64,000 nucleotides of DNA from CAYQQQ01 sp964420125 (lineage in GTDB: Bacteria; Actinomycetota; Acidimicrobiia; Acidimicrobiales; Microtrichaceae). This document shows positions 1 to 7,447 of this stretch, one piece after another. The stretch spans positions 144,284 through 208,283 of the forward strand of contig CAYQQQ010000004.1 in assembly GCA_964420125.1 (NCBI GenBank), given 5' to 3'. Within the stretch, counting starts at the first letter, position 1; every line of letters begins with the position of its first letter. The notes beneath the pieces were generated by a model that saw nothing but the letters and a program-made list of their open reading frames with translations, searched no databases and was not told where the DNA came from. The translations under genes and the position numbers were made by a program.

Positions 1-1
1 C

Positions 2-79
2 GACAGCATCCCGACGCACGGCAGCGTCCTGTTCGCCGACGGCGGCACGGATGCTCTCCTGCGTCCCGATCACGTCTGA
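2..79 (+). CDS. Short-chain dehydrogenase/reductase, C-terminal fragment (5' truncated by window)
   Basis: An open frame enters from the left edge and stops at TGA 77-79. The 25 visible residues include VLFADGGTDALLRPD, which resembles the last strand and C-terminal tail of short-chain dehydrogenases (FVDGG-type ending with a substrate-pocket tail). Cofactor and catalytic motifs lie outside the window, so the substrate cannot be inferred. The next gene starts 92 bases later with its own -10 box, so this is probably the end of a separate transcription unit. Confidence 0.5.
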   Translation, partial: DSIPTHGSVLFADGGTDALLRPDHV

Positions 80-159
80 CGCGATTCGATGCTCCGATGG
101 GACCTCGCCGGCGCCTCCGAACGCATCGGCACCGCCCCGGCCCCTCGGCGGTGTCGTCG

Positions 160-165
160 TACGCT
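160..165 (+). promoter_or_regulatory. -10 box TACGCT for a leaderless YjbR-like gene
   Basis: TACGCT (TANNNT class) ends six bases before GTG 172, so transcription should begin at or next to the start codon. No Shine-Dalgarno sequence is present. This spacing is what selects GTG 172 over the ATG at 97. Confidence 0.5.
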
Positions 166-171
166 GACGTC

Positions 172-558
172 GTGACGCACCCTCAGATGTTCGACGACGA
201 CGATCCGGTGCTCGCTCGCGTGCGCGCCCTCGTGGCAGCGTTCCCCGGCGTGGACGAGAAGGTGTCGCACGGCCGGCCGGCGTTCTTCACCAAGAAGGTG
301 TTCGCCTACTACGGCGGCTCGCTCAAGATCAGGGGCGAGTGGGTACAGCACCCGCACTCCATCGTGGTGCAGCCCGACCCGGACGACCGGCCCGCGCTGA
401 TGGAAGACCCGCGCGTCTACGTACCTGCCTACCTCGGACCGTCTGGTTGGATCGGATTCGACCTGCACGACGACGAGTGGGACGAGGTGGTCGAGCTCCT
501 CGACGCGTCGTTCCGCCTCACAGCGCCGCGACGCCTGCTCGACGAGCTCGACAGGTGA
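172..558 (+). CDS. MmcQ/YjbR-like (DUF1801-type fold) protein
   Basis: A 128-residue cytosolic protein. The run VDEKVSHGRPAFFTKKVFAY, followed by a strand-rich middle (WIGFDLHDDEWDEVVELL) and a C-terminal helix, fits the small alpha/beta YjbR/MmcQ fold. These proteins are abundant in actinobacteria and described as DNA-binding-like without an assigned reaction. No enzyme motif or membrane segment is visible. GTG 172 is chosen because a TACGCT box sits six bases upstream. The frame is open back to ATG 97, but those extra 25 residues are Arg/Pro-rich and unlike the family. It stands alone, convergent with the lipoprotein gene that ends at 620. Confidence 0.7.
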   Translation: MTHPQMFDDDDPVLARVRALVAAFPGVDEKVSHGRPAFFTKKVFAYYGGSLKIRGEWVQHPHSIVVQPDPDDRPALMEDPRVYVPAYLGPSGWIGFDLHDDEWDEVVELLDASFRLTAPRRLLDELDR

Positions 559-619
559 CCACCGTCCTGTTCACCCAACATCGCGCCCACCGCGATGGGG
601 GGTGAGCAGAACGGGATGG

Positions 620-2596
620 TCAGAAGGTCACGGTGCCGTTGTCCCAGGCCCGGTACAGCTGGCCGGATGTCCCGTTGGCACCCGCAGGGCCCGTCTGGGC
701 CACACCCGCGCTGGCGCCGTCGCCCCCGGAGTCGTTGCCGAAGCCGCCCACACCCGAGGTTGCCGGGGCGGAGAACGCCCCACCGACTCCCCCGGGCGCG
801 GTGATCGCCGGGCGGAACATCGTGGTGGCAGTCAGAGCCATGGACCCCACGCCGATGTGGTAGACGGCGATCGACGGGCCGCCGGCGCCACCGCCGGCAC
901 CACCACCCCCGCCACCGGCACCACCACCGGCACCACCACCGCCGCCGCCGGCCAGACAGCAGGAGTCGGATCCGCCGTTGCCGCCGTTGCCGCCGTTGCC
1001 GCCCCGACCACCGGCGGCACCGGTGCCGCCGGCACCACCGGCCGACGAGGTGACCGTGGAGGAGCTCAGGTTCACGGTGGCGCCGTTGGCGTACACGCCG
1101 AAGGAACCGCCGCCCGACATGCCGCCGGTCGTACCGGCTGCACCGCCGTTGCCGCCGCCGCCACCGCCGCCGCCCCCACCACCGGACGCGCTGGCGGACT
1201 TGCCGCCGCCGCCGCCACCACCACCGCTGCCGGCCGAGCCCGCGGTGCCGGCCGCGCCGTTGGTCGGCGACCACAGGTCGGCCGCGGTCGGGGTGTTGCT
1301 GCCGGCTGCGCCCGCAGTGCCTGCGGCACCGACGCCACCGGCGCCGCCACCGTCGGCGCCGTCACCGCAGCCGACCGCCGACCCGCAGCCGCCGGCTCCT
1401 CCACCACCGCCGGAAGGTCCGGCTCCACCGTTGCCGCTGGAGCCCGGATCCCAGTAGTCGCCACCGGTGCCGCCCTTGCCGCCGGCGTAGGCGCTGCAGG
1501 AGCCGCCGTTGCCGCCGCTGCCCGGGCTGCTGGGGCCGCTGGCGTTGCTGCCGTTCGCACCGGTGCAGCCGCCCTGGGCTTGCGCGGGGGCGCCGCCCGC
1601 TGCGCTCGTGCCGGCCACGCCCGGCTGCGCGGTGACCTCGGACAGCGTGACGCTCACCACGGACAGGCCGAGGGACCGGATGCCGTAGGCGCTCTTGCCG
1701 GCGCCCACGGGGGTGCCGCTGTTGACGTGGGCGTTCTCCACGCTCACCAGGGAGCCGCCGCTCACCAGGATGCCGGTGGCGTTCGGGCCGACACCGCCGC
1801 CGACGAGCGTCGTGGGGGCGTCGTTGCTGCCGATCCCGATCCCGGAGGAGCCGCCGGAGACCACGATGCCGGTGGCATCGCCGGAGGTGCGGGTGACCCC
1901 CTGGGCGCTCACCCCGGAGATCGAGGAGTTGACCACCCCGTTGATCGTCACCGCAGCAGCGGTGCCGGTGCCGTAGACGGTGGTGATCTGATCTGCCCCG
2001 TAGTCGCTGAAGTCCTGCTTCCACCCTCCGGTGATCGACATGTTCGACGCCAGCACGATCGGATCGCTGTAGGAGCCTCCGGCGACGCGGATCGCGTGGA
2101 TGCCGTTGGCCACCGCGTTGGTCTGCGCCTCCGAGATCGTGGAGCACGGGTTGACGAGCGGTCCACAGCCCGCACCGGTCGAGCCGGTGACCGCGACGTA
2201 GTACTTCGGGTTGGGGTCGAGGTTCACCGTGATGGTGATCGGCGGCGACATGGACGAGCCGAGCGAGGTCGTCATCGTCAACCTCGCCTGGAACACCCCG
2301 ACCGTGTCGTAGACGTGGGAGGCGACGGGCGCCGTCCCCACGGGGCTGCCGTCGCCGAAGTCCCATGAGTAGGTCAACCCCGTCCCGCTGCCCGGAGAGG
2401 AGCCGGCGGAGTCGAAGTTCACCGTGTACGGCGCGTCGCCGATCGTGGGCGCGGCGCTGGCCACCGCGACCGGGAGCCCGGAAGGCACGGTGCTGGTGGT
2501 GGCACCCCCTCCACCGACCGGCGGCGCGGCGCAGGCACCAGCCAGCACCACAGCCGCAACCGCACACGCGAACGAGATCCTCTGGACCTTCCGCAT
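620..2596 (-). CDS. PKD-domain, glycine-rich secreted lipoprotein
   Basis: A 658-residue exported protein. The N-terminus MRKVQRISFACAVAAVVLAGAC is a lipoprotein signal peptide with an LAGAC lipobox (Cys about residue 22), so the mature protein should be lipid-anchored outside the membrane. About residues 40-125 form a PKD-like beta-sandwich (PTIGDAPYTVNFDSAGSS, then YSWDFGDGSP). Residues 130-330 repeat short strands and turns with Ser/Gly/Val, like a right-handed parallel beta-helix. From about 340 to the end it is nearly all Gly/Ala/Ser with poly-Gly runs, recalling PE_PGRS-type low complexity. No catalytic motif is recognised. A surface or matrix role is inference. A TTGACA promoter and GGGGGAAAG ribosome site precede the ATG. 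Confidence 0.7.
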   Translation of the reverse strand: MRKVQRISFACAVAAVVLAGACAAPPVGGGGATTSTVPSGLPVAVASAAPTIGDAPYTVNFDSAGSSPGSGTGLTYSWDFGDGSPVGTAPVASHVYDTVGVFQARLTMTTSLGSSMSPPITITVNLDPNPKYYVAVTGSTGAGCGPLVNPCSTISEAQTNAVANGIHAIRVAGGSYSDPIVLASNMSITGGWKQDFSDYGADQITTVYGTGTAAAVTINGVVNSSISGVSAQGVTRTSGDATGIVVSGGSSGIGIGSNDAPTTLVGGGVGPNATGILVSGGSLVSVENAHVNSGTPVGAGKSAYGIRSLGLSVVSVTLSEVTAQPGVAGTSAAGGAPAQAQGGCTGANGSNASGPSSPGSGGNGGSCSAYAGGKGGTGGDYWDPGSSGNGGAGPSGGGGGAGGCGSAVGCGDGADGGGAGGVGAAGTAGAAGSNTPTAADLWSPTNGAAGTAGSAGSGGGGGGGGKSASASGGGGGGGGGGGNGGAAGTTGGMSGGGSFGVYANGATVNLSSSTVTSSAGGAGGTGAAGGRGGNGGNGGNGGSDSCCLAGGGGGGAGGGAGGGGGGAGGGAGGPSIAVYHIGVGSMALTATTMFRPAITAPGGVGGAFSAPATSGVGGFGNDSGGDGASAGVAQTGPAGANGTSGQLYRAWDNGTVTF

Positions 2597-2656
2597 CTTT
2601 CCCCCTCAACACGCCGTCGCACGCTCGCCCACCTGCACGGCCCTACAGGCGCACAC

Positions 2657-2685
2657 ATCGTCGTTCGGACCTGACGGCGTGTCAA
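2657..2685 (-). promoter_or_regulatory. Promoter of the PKD lipoprotein gene
   Basis: On the minus strand a perfect TTGACA (2685-2680) is followed after 17 bases by GACGAT (2662-2657). The start would fall near 2650, giving a leader of about 55 bases before ATG 2596. The -35 is the best consensus hexamer I found in the window; the -10 is weak. Confidence 0.4.
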
Positions 2686-2714
2686 GTGTTCCGGAGGTCG
2701 ACCTCGATCGGCGT

Positions 2715-3461
2715 TCAGCCTTCCGTCGCCGGGATGCACACGAAGTCGGCATCGACAAGCGCATACCGGGTGCCTTCCGGGCAGTCGAGGGCCGCGTCCA
2801 CCTCGGCGACGACCCGGCCGTCGTTGGGCAGGCTGCAGTCGATGAACCGTCCGGAGGACCCCTCCAGCAACAGCACGCACTCCTGAGCGCCGCTCACCTC
2901 CCGCACCCCGCTCTTGGCAGACTCGCTGCCGGCGTAGGCGGTGACCAGCAGCAACCCGACGGCCACGACGATCGCGACCAGCGCCGGGCCCCGACGCAGC
3001 AGGAACGACGTCGCCGGACGCACCGCAGCGCCGCCTGTGGGAGCCGCTGGCCGGGCGTCGGTGCGCTGGTGGACCCGGGCGCCCGTCCCGCCGCCCGTCG
3101 CCGGTCGAGATCCGAACGGCGGCGATGTGCTCGGCCGCGACGTCGTCCCCGCAGACGCGGCCCGGTCGGTGTCGTTGGTGCTCGCCCTGGGCGACGCTGT
3201 CGCCGTGGTCCGGGTCGTTGCGGTCGTCTGGCGGAGACCGCGGTCGTAGTCCGCTCGACGACGGTCGTCGGAGAGCACGTGCCAGGCGAGGTTGATCTCC
3301 CGCATCCTCCGCTCCGCCAACTGCCGCTCCGCCACCGATGCCCCGAGATGGCGATCCGGGTGCAGCACGTGAGCCAGTCGTCGGTGGGCCCGACGGATCT
3401 CCTCACGTGGGGCGCTGGGTGGGACGCCGAGGACCTGGTAGTGGCTCCGCGTCTGCGCCAT
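2715..3461 (-). CDS. Membrane-anchored J-domain protein
   Basis: A 248-residue protein. Residues 1-70 are a J domain (HYQVLGVPPSAPREEIRRAH, then LHPDRH with the HPD tripeptide that stimulates DnaK ATPase, then LSDDRRRADYDRG). A Thr/Ala/Ser/Pro-rich linker of about 70 residues follows, then one transmembrane helix (GPALVAIVVAVGLLLVTAYAG) and an outside tail of about 75 residues with three Cys. There is no Gly/Phe zinc-finger region, so it is a class III-type J protein, not DnaJ itself. The topology (J domain inside, tail outside) is inferred from the single segment. The start ATG 3461 has TACGCT six bases upstream, suggesting a leaderless transcript divergent from the MFS gene. Confidence 0.8.
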   Translation of the reverse strand: MAQTRSHYQVLGVPPSAPREEIRRAHRRLAHVLHPDRHLGASVAERQLAERRMREINLAWHVLSDDRRRADYDRGLRQTTATTRTTATASPRASTNDTDRAASAGTTSRPSTSPPFGSRPATGGGTGARVHQRTDARPAAPTGGAAVRPATSFLLRRGPALVAIVVAVGLLLVTAYAGSESAKSGVREVSGAQECVLLLEGSSGRFIDCSLPNDGRVVAEVDAALDCPEGTRYALVDADFVCIPATEG

Positions 3462-3467
3462 CGCACC

Positions 3468-3473
3468 AGCGTA
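3468..3473 (-). promoter_or_regulatory. -10 box TACGCT for the leaderless J-domain gene
   Basis: TACGCT on the minus strand ends six bases before ATG 3461, with no ribosome-binding site between them. It lies about 90 bases from the opposite-facing box of the MFS gene. Confidence 0.45.
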
Positions 3474-3563
3474 GGAGCGCAAGCCCCGGGCGGCCCAGCG
3501 CGCACCCGCCGGGGCGACCCCGCGGACGACGGCAGTGCCCGGGACATCGCAGCCGTGTCCAGC

Positions 3564-3569
3564 TATCCT
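3564..3569 (+). promoter_or_regulatory. -10 box TATCCT for the leaderless MFS gene
   Basis: TATCCT ends six bases before GTG 3576, the spacing seen at other likely leaderless starts in this window. It is the reason for preferring GTG 3576 to ATG 3654. Confidence 0.45.
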
Positions 3570-3575
3570 GCAGCA

Positions 3576-4862
3576 GTGGCACTGGTTCGATCTTCGAAAG
3601 ATTCGCTCGACGAATCTTCTCGCGCCGACGAGGGAACCGGTAGCCGCAGCCCGATGCGCAACGCGCTCTCGCACCGGGCGTTCCGCCGAGTCTTCGCCGG
3701 CACGCTGGCATCGAACATCGGCACCTGGATGCAGAACGTCACGCTGATCGCGCTCGCCTACGACCTCACCGGTGGCGCCACGTTCATCGGGGTCGTGACG
3801 TTCGCTCAGCTCGGCCCGATGCTGCTGCTGTCCCCTCTGGGCGGTGCCGTCGCCGATCGCATCGACCGGCGAGTGCTGATGGTCGGCATCGCCACGATCC
3901 AAGCGCTGCTGTCCCTCGGCCTGGCCGTCGTGGCGACCCAGGAGCAGCCGAGCAAGGTCGCGCTGGTGGCCCTGGTGGCCGGGATCGGCATCGGTGGTGC
4001 ACTGAACGGCCCGACGGCCAGTGCCACCCTTCCTGCCCTGGTCGAGGGACGCGACATCCAGGGCGCGGTGGCCCTCAACTCCGCCTCGATGAACGCCAGT
4101 CGTGTGGCCGGACCCATCCTGGGCGGAGTGGCTGCCACCACCGGAGGGGCTCCCCTCGTCTTCGCCATCAACGCCGCCACCTACCTGTTCGTGATCGTCG
4201 CCCTCCTCAGCGTGCACGCCGACTTCTCTCCCAAGGGACGCCGAGGCGAGTCACCGCTGCGCCAGCTCGCCGGAGGGGTCAGGGAGGCACGCCGAGATCC
4301 GGTGATCGCCAAGGTGCTCATCACGATCGCGGTGTACTCGCTGTTCTCTCTGGTCTTCATCTACCAGATGCCCCTGATCTCCGCCGAGCAGTTCGGGTTC
4401 GACGACCAGGCCTACACGCTGCTGTTCGCCACCTTCGGCCTCGGCGCCCTGCTGGGAGCGCTGTCCATCGGCTCGCTGTTCGCGACGCGCGACCGGGCGG
4501 CGATGGTACGTGTCGGCCTCGCAGTGTTCGGCATGGCGCTCGCCGCGTTCGCCCTCACCAGCACCCCTGCGATCGGCTTCGTGACGGTCTTCCTCTGCGG
4601 CGGCAGCTACTTCGTGGTGGTCACCGCCCTGGTGACCATCCTGCAGCTCCGAGTCGCCAACGAGGTGCGTGGACGGGTGATGGGTCTGTGGATGATGGCG
4701 TGGGCGGGGCTGGTCCCGGTCGGGGGTCTCCTGGCTGGAGCTGTGATCGACGCTGCAGGGCTCACCATCGTGCTCCTGGTCGGCGCAGCGGTCGCTGGGG
4801 TCCTGGCAGCGACGATCGACCTCCACGGCGCCCGCCGTGGAGGTCCTGCGATCCCCGCCTGA
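3576..4862 (+). CDS. MFS transporter, EntS/MFS_3-like exporter
   Basis: A 428-residue integral membrane protein with about 12 hydrophobic segments. After a charged N-terminus, the first helix SNIGTWMQNVTLIALAYDLT and the cytoplasmic loop GGAVADRIDRRVLM (motif A-like) are typical of the enterobactin-exporter type MFS_3 branch. The loop after helix 6 (SPKGRRGESPLRQLAGGVRE) is also usual there. Substrate is unknown; siderophore, drug or lipid export are all seen in the family. GTG 3576 is chosen from the TATCCT box; ATG 3654 would remove 26 polar residues and remains possible. serB follows 49 bases later with its own box. Confidence 0.8.
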   Translation: MALVRSSKDSLDESSRADEGTGSRSPMRNALSHRAFRRVFAGTLASNIGTWMQNVTLIALAYDLTGGATFIGVVTFAQLGPMLLLSPLGGAVADRIDRRVLMVGIATIQALLSLGLAVVATQEQPSKVALVALVAGIGIGGALNGPTASATLPALVEGRDIQGAVALNSASMNASRVAGPILGGVAATTGGAPLVFAINAATYLFVIVALLSVHADFSPKGRRGESPLRQLAGGVREARRDPVIAKVLITIAVYSLFSLVFIYQMPLISAEQFGFDDQAYTLLFATFGLGALLGALSIGSLFATRDRAAMVRVGLAVFGMALAAFALTSTPAIGFVTVFLCGGSYFVVVTALVTILQLRVANEVRGRVMGLWMMAWAGLVPVGGLLAGAVIDAAGLTIVLLVGAAVAGVLAATIDLHGARRGGPAIPA

Positions 4863-4898
4863 ACCCCACCGATGTCACCGGCACCGGCGCCAGGCCCG

Positions 4899-4904
4899 TA
4901 CCGT
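4899..4904 (+). promoter_or_regulatory. -10 box TACCGT for leaderless serB
   Basis: TACCGT ends seven bases before ATG 4912. No Shine-Dalgarno sequence lies between. Confidence 0.45.
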
Positions 4905-4911
4905 TACGCCC

Positions 4912-6120
4912 ATGACCGACATCCACGGCGGCCATCCCCCGGCGGCCGCGCTGCTGGTGCGAGTTGTCGGCGCGGACTCCCCAGGGATCACTGCGGACCT
5001 GATGACCGTGCTCGACCTCGTGGGTGCGAGCGTGCAGGACCTCGAACAGGTGCTCGTCCGCGGCCACCTCACCCTGGCCGTCGCCATCAGCCACCCCGGC
5101 GATGACCTGGGTCGCCTGGAGGAGATGCTGGAGCACTTCGGGAACCAGCGCCGCCTGACGGTCTCCATCGAAGCGGTGCGCGCCCCGGGGACCGGCAACG
5201 AGCACCTCGACGCCGTCACCGTGCTGGGCCATGCGCTGGAGACCGAGCTCTCCGCCGCCGAGCTGGGAGCCATCGCCGGAGGGATCGCCGCCGCCGGCGG
5301 CAACATCGATCGCATCGTGCGCCTTGCTCGCTACCCGGTGTTCGCCTACGAGTTCCTGGTGCGCCACGCCGATCGCGACGAGCTGCGACGTCTGCTCGCC
5401 GAAGCCGCGGGCGCCCACCGACTGGACGTCGCCCTGCAGCCTGCGGGCCTGGAACGCCGGGCCAAACGACTGGTCGTGCTGGATGTCGACTCCACCCTGA
5501 TCCAGGACGAGGTGATAGAGCTGCTGGCGGAGGAGGCGGGGTGCGCCGAGGAGGTCCGAGCCATCACCCAGCAGGCCATGGCAGGATCCCTCGACTTCGA
5601 GAACGCACTTCGAGACCGGGTCCATCGCCTCCGTGGGCTCGACGAGGCGGCGCTGGAGCGCGCACGCACGCGGATGCGGCTCACCCCAGGTGCCCGGACC
5701 TTCGTGCGCACGCTGCGCAGGCTCGGCTACGCGGTGGGGATCGTCTCGGGTGGCTTCACGCACTTCACGGACCACCTGCGCGAGGAGCTCGACCTCGACC
5801 ACGCCGCCGCCAACGAGCTCGAGGTGCTCGACGGCCGCCTCACCGGTGAGGTGCTCGGCACCGTGGTGGACCGAGCCCGCAAAGCGGAGCTGCTGTCGCA
5901 GTTCGCCGCGCTCGAGGGGATTCCGCTGTCCCAGACGGTGGCGGTCGGCGACGGAGCCAACGACCTCGACATGCTGGCCCGGGCCGGGCTGGGCGTGGCC
6001 TTCAACGCCAAGCCCCTCGTCCAGCAGGTCGCCGACACCACCGTGAACGTGCCCTTCCTGGACGCCATCCTGTTCGTGCTCGGCGTGACCCGCGACGAGG
6101 TGGAGGCCGCCGAGGGGTGA
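4912..6120 (+). CDS. serB: Phosphoserine phosphatase with N-terminal ACT domains
   Basis: Makes L-serine from O-phosphoserine, the last step of the phosphorylated serine pathway. The 402-residue protein has two tandem ACT domains (about 8-90 and 100-175; the first opens LLVRVVGADSPGITADLMTV) and a HAD phosphatase domain from about 185. HAD motif I is DVDSTL (nucleophile Asp about 192), motif II is SGGF, and motif IV is GDGANDLDML. This is the long actinobacterial form resembling mycobacterial SerB2, in which the ACT part senses serine. ATG 4912 fits the conserved N-terminus and has a TACCGT box seven bases upstream. The gene is convergent with the M16 peptidase gene. Confidence 0.93.
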   Translation: MTDIHGGHPPAAALLVRVVGADSPGITADLMTVLDLVGASVQDLEQVLVRGHLTLAVAISHPGDDLGRLEEMLEHFGNQRRLTVSIEAVRAPGTGNEHLDAVTVLGHALETELSAAELGAIAGGIAAAGGNIDRIVRLARYPVFAYEFLVRHADRDELRRLLAEAAGAHRLDVALQPAGLERRAKRLVVLDVDSTLIQDEVIELLAEEAGCAEEVRAITQQAMAGSLDFENALRDRVHRLRGLDEAALERARTRMRLTPGARTFVRTLRRLGYAVGIVSGGFTHFTDHLREELDLDHAAANELEVLDGRLTGEVLGTVVDRARKAELLSQFAALEGIPLSQTVAVGDGANDLDMLARAGLGVAFNAKPLVQQVADTTVNVPFLDAILFVLGVTRDEVEAAEG

Positions 6121-6154
6121 GTCGGCCCCGGATCCGACGCTCGACGGTGCAGGC

Positions 6155-7435
6155 TCAACGGCCCGGCTCGACGCCTCCCGGTGCCACCACCGCCAGCGCC
6201 CGCGGGCCCTCGAAGACCGCTGCCGCCACCCGACGGACCTGCTCCGGGCTGACCGCATCCAGGCGGGCGAGGTGCTCGGCGATCGGCGTGACCTCTCCGC
6301 GCAGCGTCTCGGCTGCACCCAGTCGGCTCATCCGGGCCACGGTGCTCTCGTAGGTCATCGCCAGCGCACCGTGCAGCGCGCCCTTCGCCCGCTCGACGTC
6401 GTCATCGGCCACTCCACCACGGGAGAGGTCCTCGACGATGGCGTCGAGCAGCTCCATCATCTGCGCGACCTTCTGCGGGGTGGTGGTGCAGTGCACGCTG
6501 AGCGCACCGCTGTCGGTGTAGTGGGAGACCTCCGAACCGACGGCGTAGGTGAGGCCCCTGGCCTCGCGGATCTCCTGGAACAACCGGCTCGAAGGTCCAC
6601 CGCCGAAGATGTGGTTGAGCAGTGCGAGAGGAAAGCGGTCGTCGTCGTTGATCGACGGGCACCGCCAGCCCAGGGCCAGGTGAGCCTGCTCGACCGGTCG
6701 GCGCAGCTCCAGCTGTTCGACCACCTCGGCGCTGGGTGCGGACCGTTGCGGGCGCCGGCCGGGAGGCCCGTCGTCGAAGCGGTCCTCCACCAGCCCCACC
6801 AGCCGGGCGTGGTCGACGTCGCCGGCAGCGGCCACGACCAGGTTCGCCGGGCGGTACCACTCCTGGAAGAAGGACACGATGTCGTGGCGCCCCAGCGCGT
6901 CGATGGAGGCCGAGGTCCCGAGGGTCTCACGACCGAGTGGGTGGCCCGGGAACAGCGATTCGAACAGCCCCACGGCCACGACGTCGTCGGGGTCGTCGTC
7001 GGCTGCTGCGAGCTCCTCGAGGATGACCTCGCGCTCGGCGTCCACGTCCGACGGTGCGAGCACGGGGCGAACCACCACATCCACCAGCACGCCGGTGGCC
7101 AGCTCCAGCGCCTCCGCCGGCACGTGCGCGTAGAAGGCGGTGTGCTCGCTGGCCGTGAAGGCGTTCATCTCGCCGCCGACGGCATCGATCTCCCGGGCGA
7201 TCGTGCGAGCGTCGCGCTCCTCGGTCCCCTTGAACAGCAGGTGCTCCAGGAAGTGGGACGCCCCGGCGATCGCGTCGGGCTCGTCGCGCGATCCGACGCC
7301 GACCCACACCGACACCGCGACGCTGCTGCGATCGGGCTGCGCATCCGTGAGGATCCGGAGTCCCGACCGCAGCTCCGTGCGCTGCACGTGCTCGGCCGGC
7401 GGGCGGCGCCGCCCTCCGGCCGGCACAGGGGTCAC
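6155..7435 (-). CDS. M16 family zinc peptidase (PqqL/YmxG type)
   Basis: A 426-residue soluble zinc metallopeptidase of the pitrilysin/MPP family. The inverted zinc motif is present as HFLEH near residue 60, with the downstream Glu in the ERDARTIAREIDAVGGEMNA helix region. The second half repeats the M16 fold without a zinc site. Such genes sit directly after pnp in many Gram-positive and actinobacterial genomes. The physiological substrate is not known. The start is GTG 7435, 12 bases after the pnp stop and next to a GGTGAG sequence; a GTG three codons downstream has better spacing to that sequence. It is presumably cotranscribed with pnp. Confidence 0.88.
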   Translation of the reverse strand: MTPVPAGGRRRPPAEHVQRTELRSGLRILTDAQPDRSSVAVSVWVGVGSRDEPDAIAGASHFLEHLLFKGTEERDARTIAREIDAVGGEMNAFTASEHTAFYAHVPAEALELATGVLVDVVVRPVLAPSDVDAEREVILEELAAADDDPDDVVAVGLFESLFPGHPLGRETLGTSASIDALGRHDIVSFFQEWYRPANLVVAAAGDVDHARLVGLVEDRFDDGPPGRRPQRSAPSAEVVEQLELRRPVEQAHLALGWRCPSINDDDRFPLALLNHIFGGGPSSRLFQEIREARGLTYAVGSEVSHYTDSGALSVHCTTTPQKVAQMMELLDAIVEDLSRGGVADDDVERAKGALHGALAMTYESTVARMSRLGAAETLRGEVTPIAEHLARLDAVSPEQVRRVAAAVFEGPRALAVVAPGGVEPGR

Positions 7436-7447
7436 CTCACCAGCCGC

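Noticed and set aside
890..1420. Dense short repeats of GCCGCC/CACCAC that look like a satellite or array
   Set aside because: They encode the poly-Gly/Ala tail of the lipoprotein in frame; units are irregular and there are no spacers, so not a CRISPR or regulatory array.
2424..3575. Open frame extending the MFS gene more than 1 kb upstream
   Set aside because: It runs antisense through the J-domain gene with poor amino-acid composition; it is a high-GC artefact.
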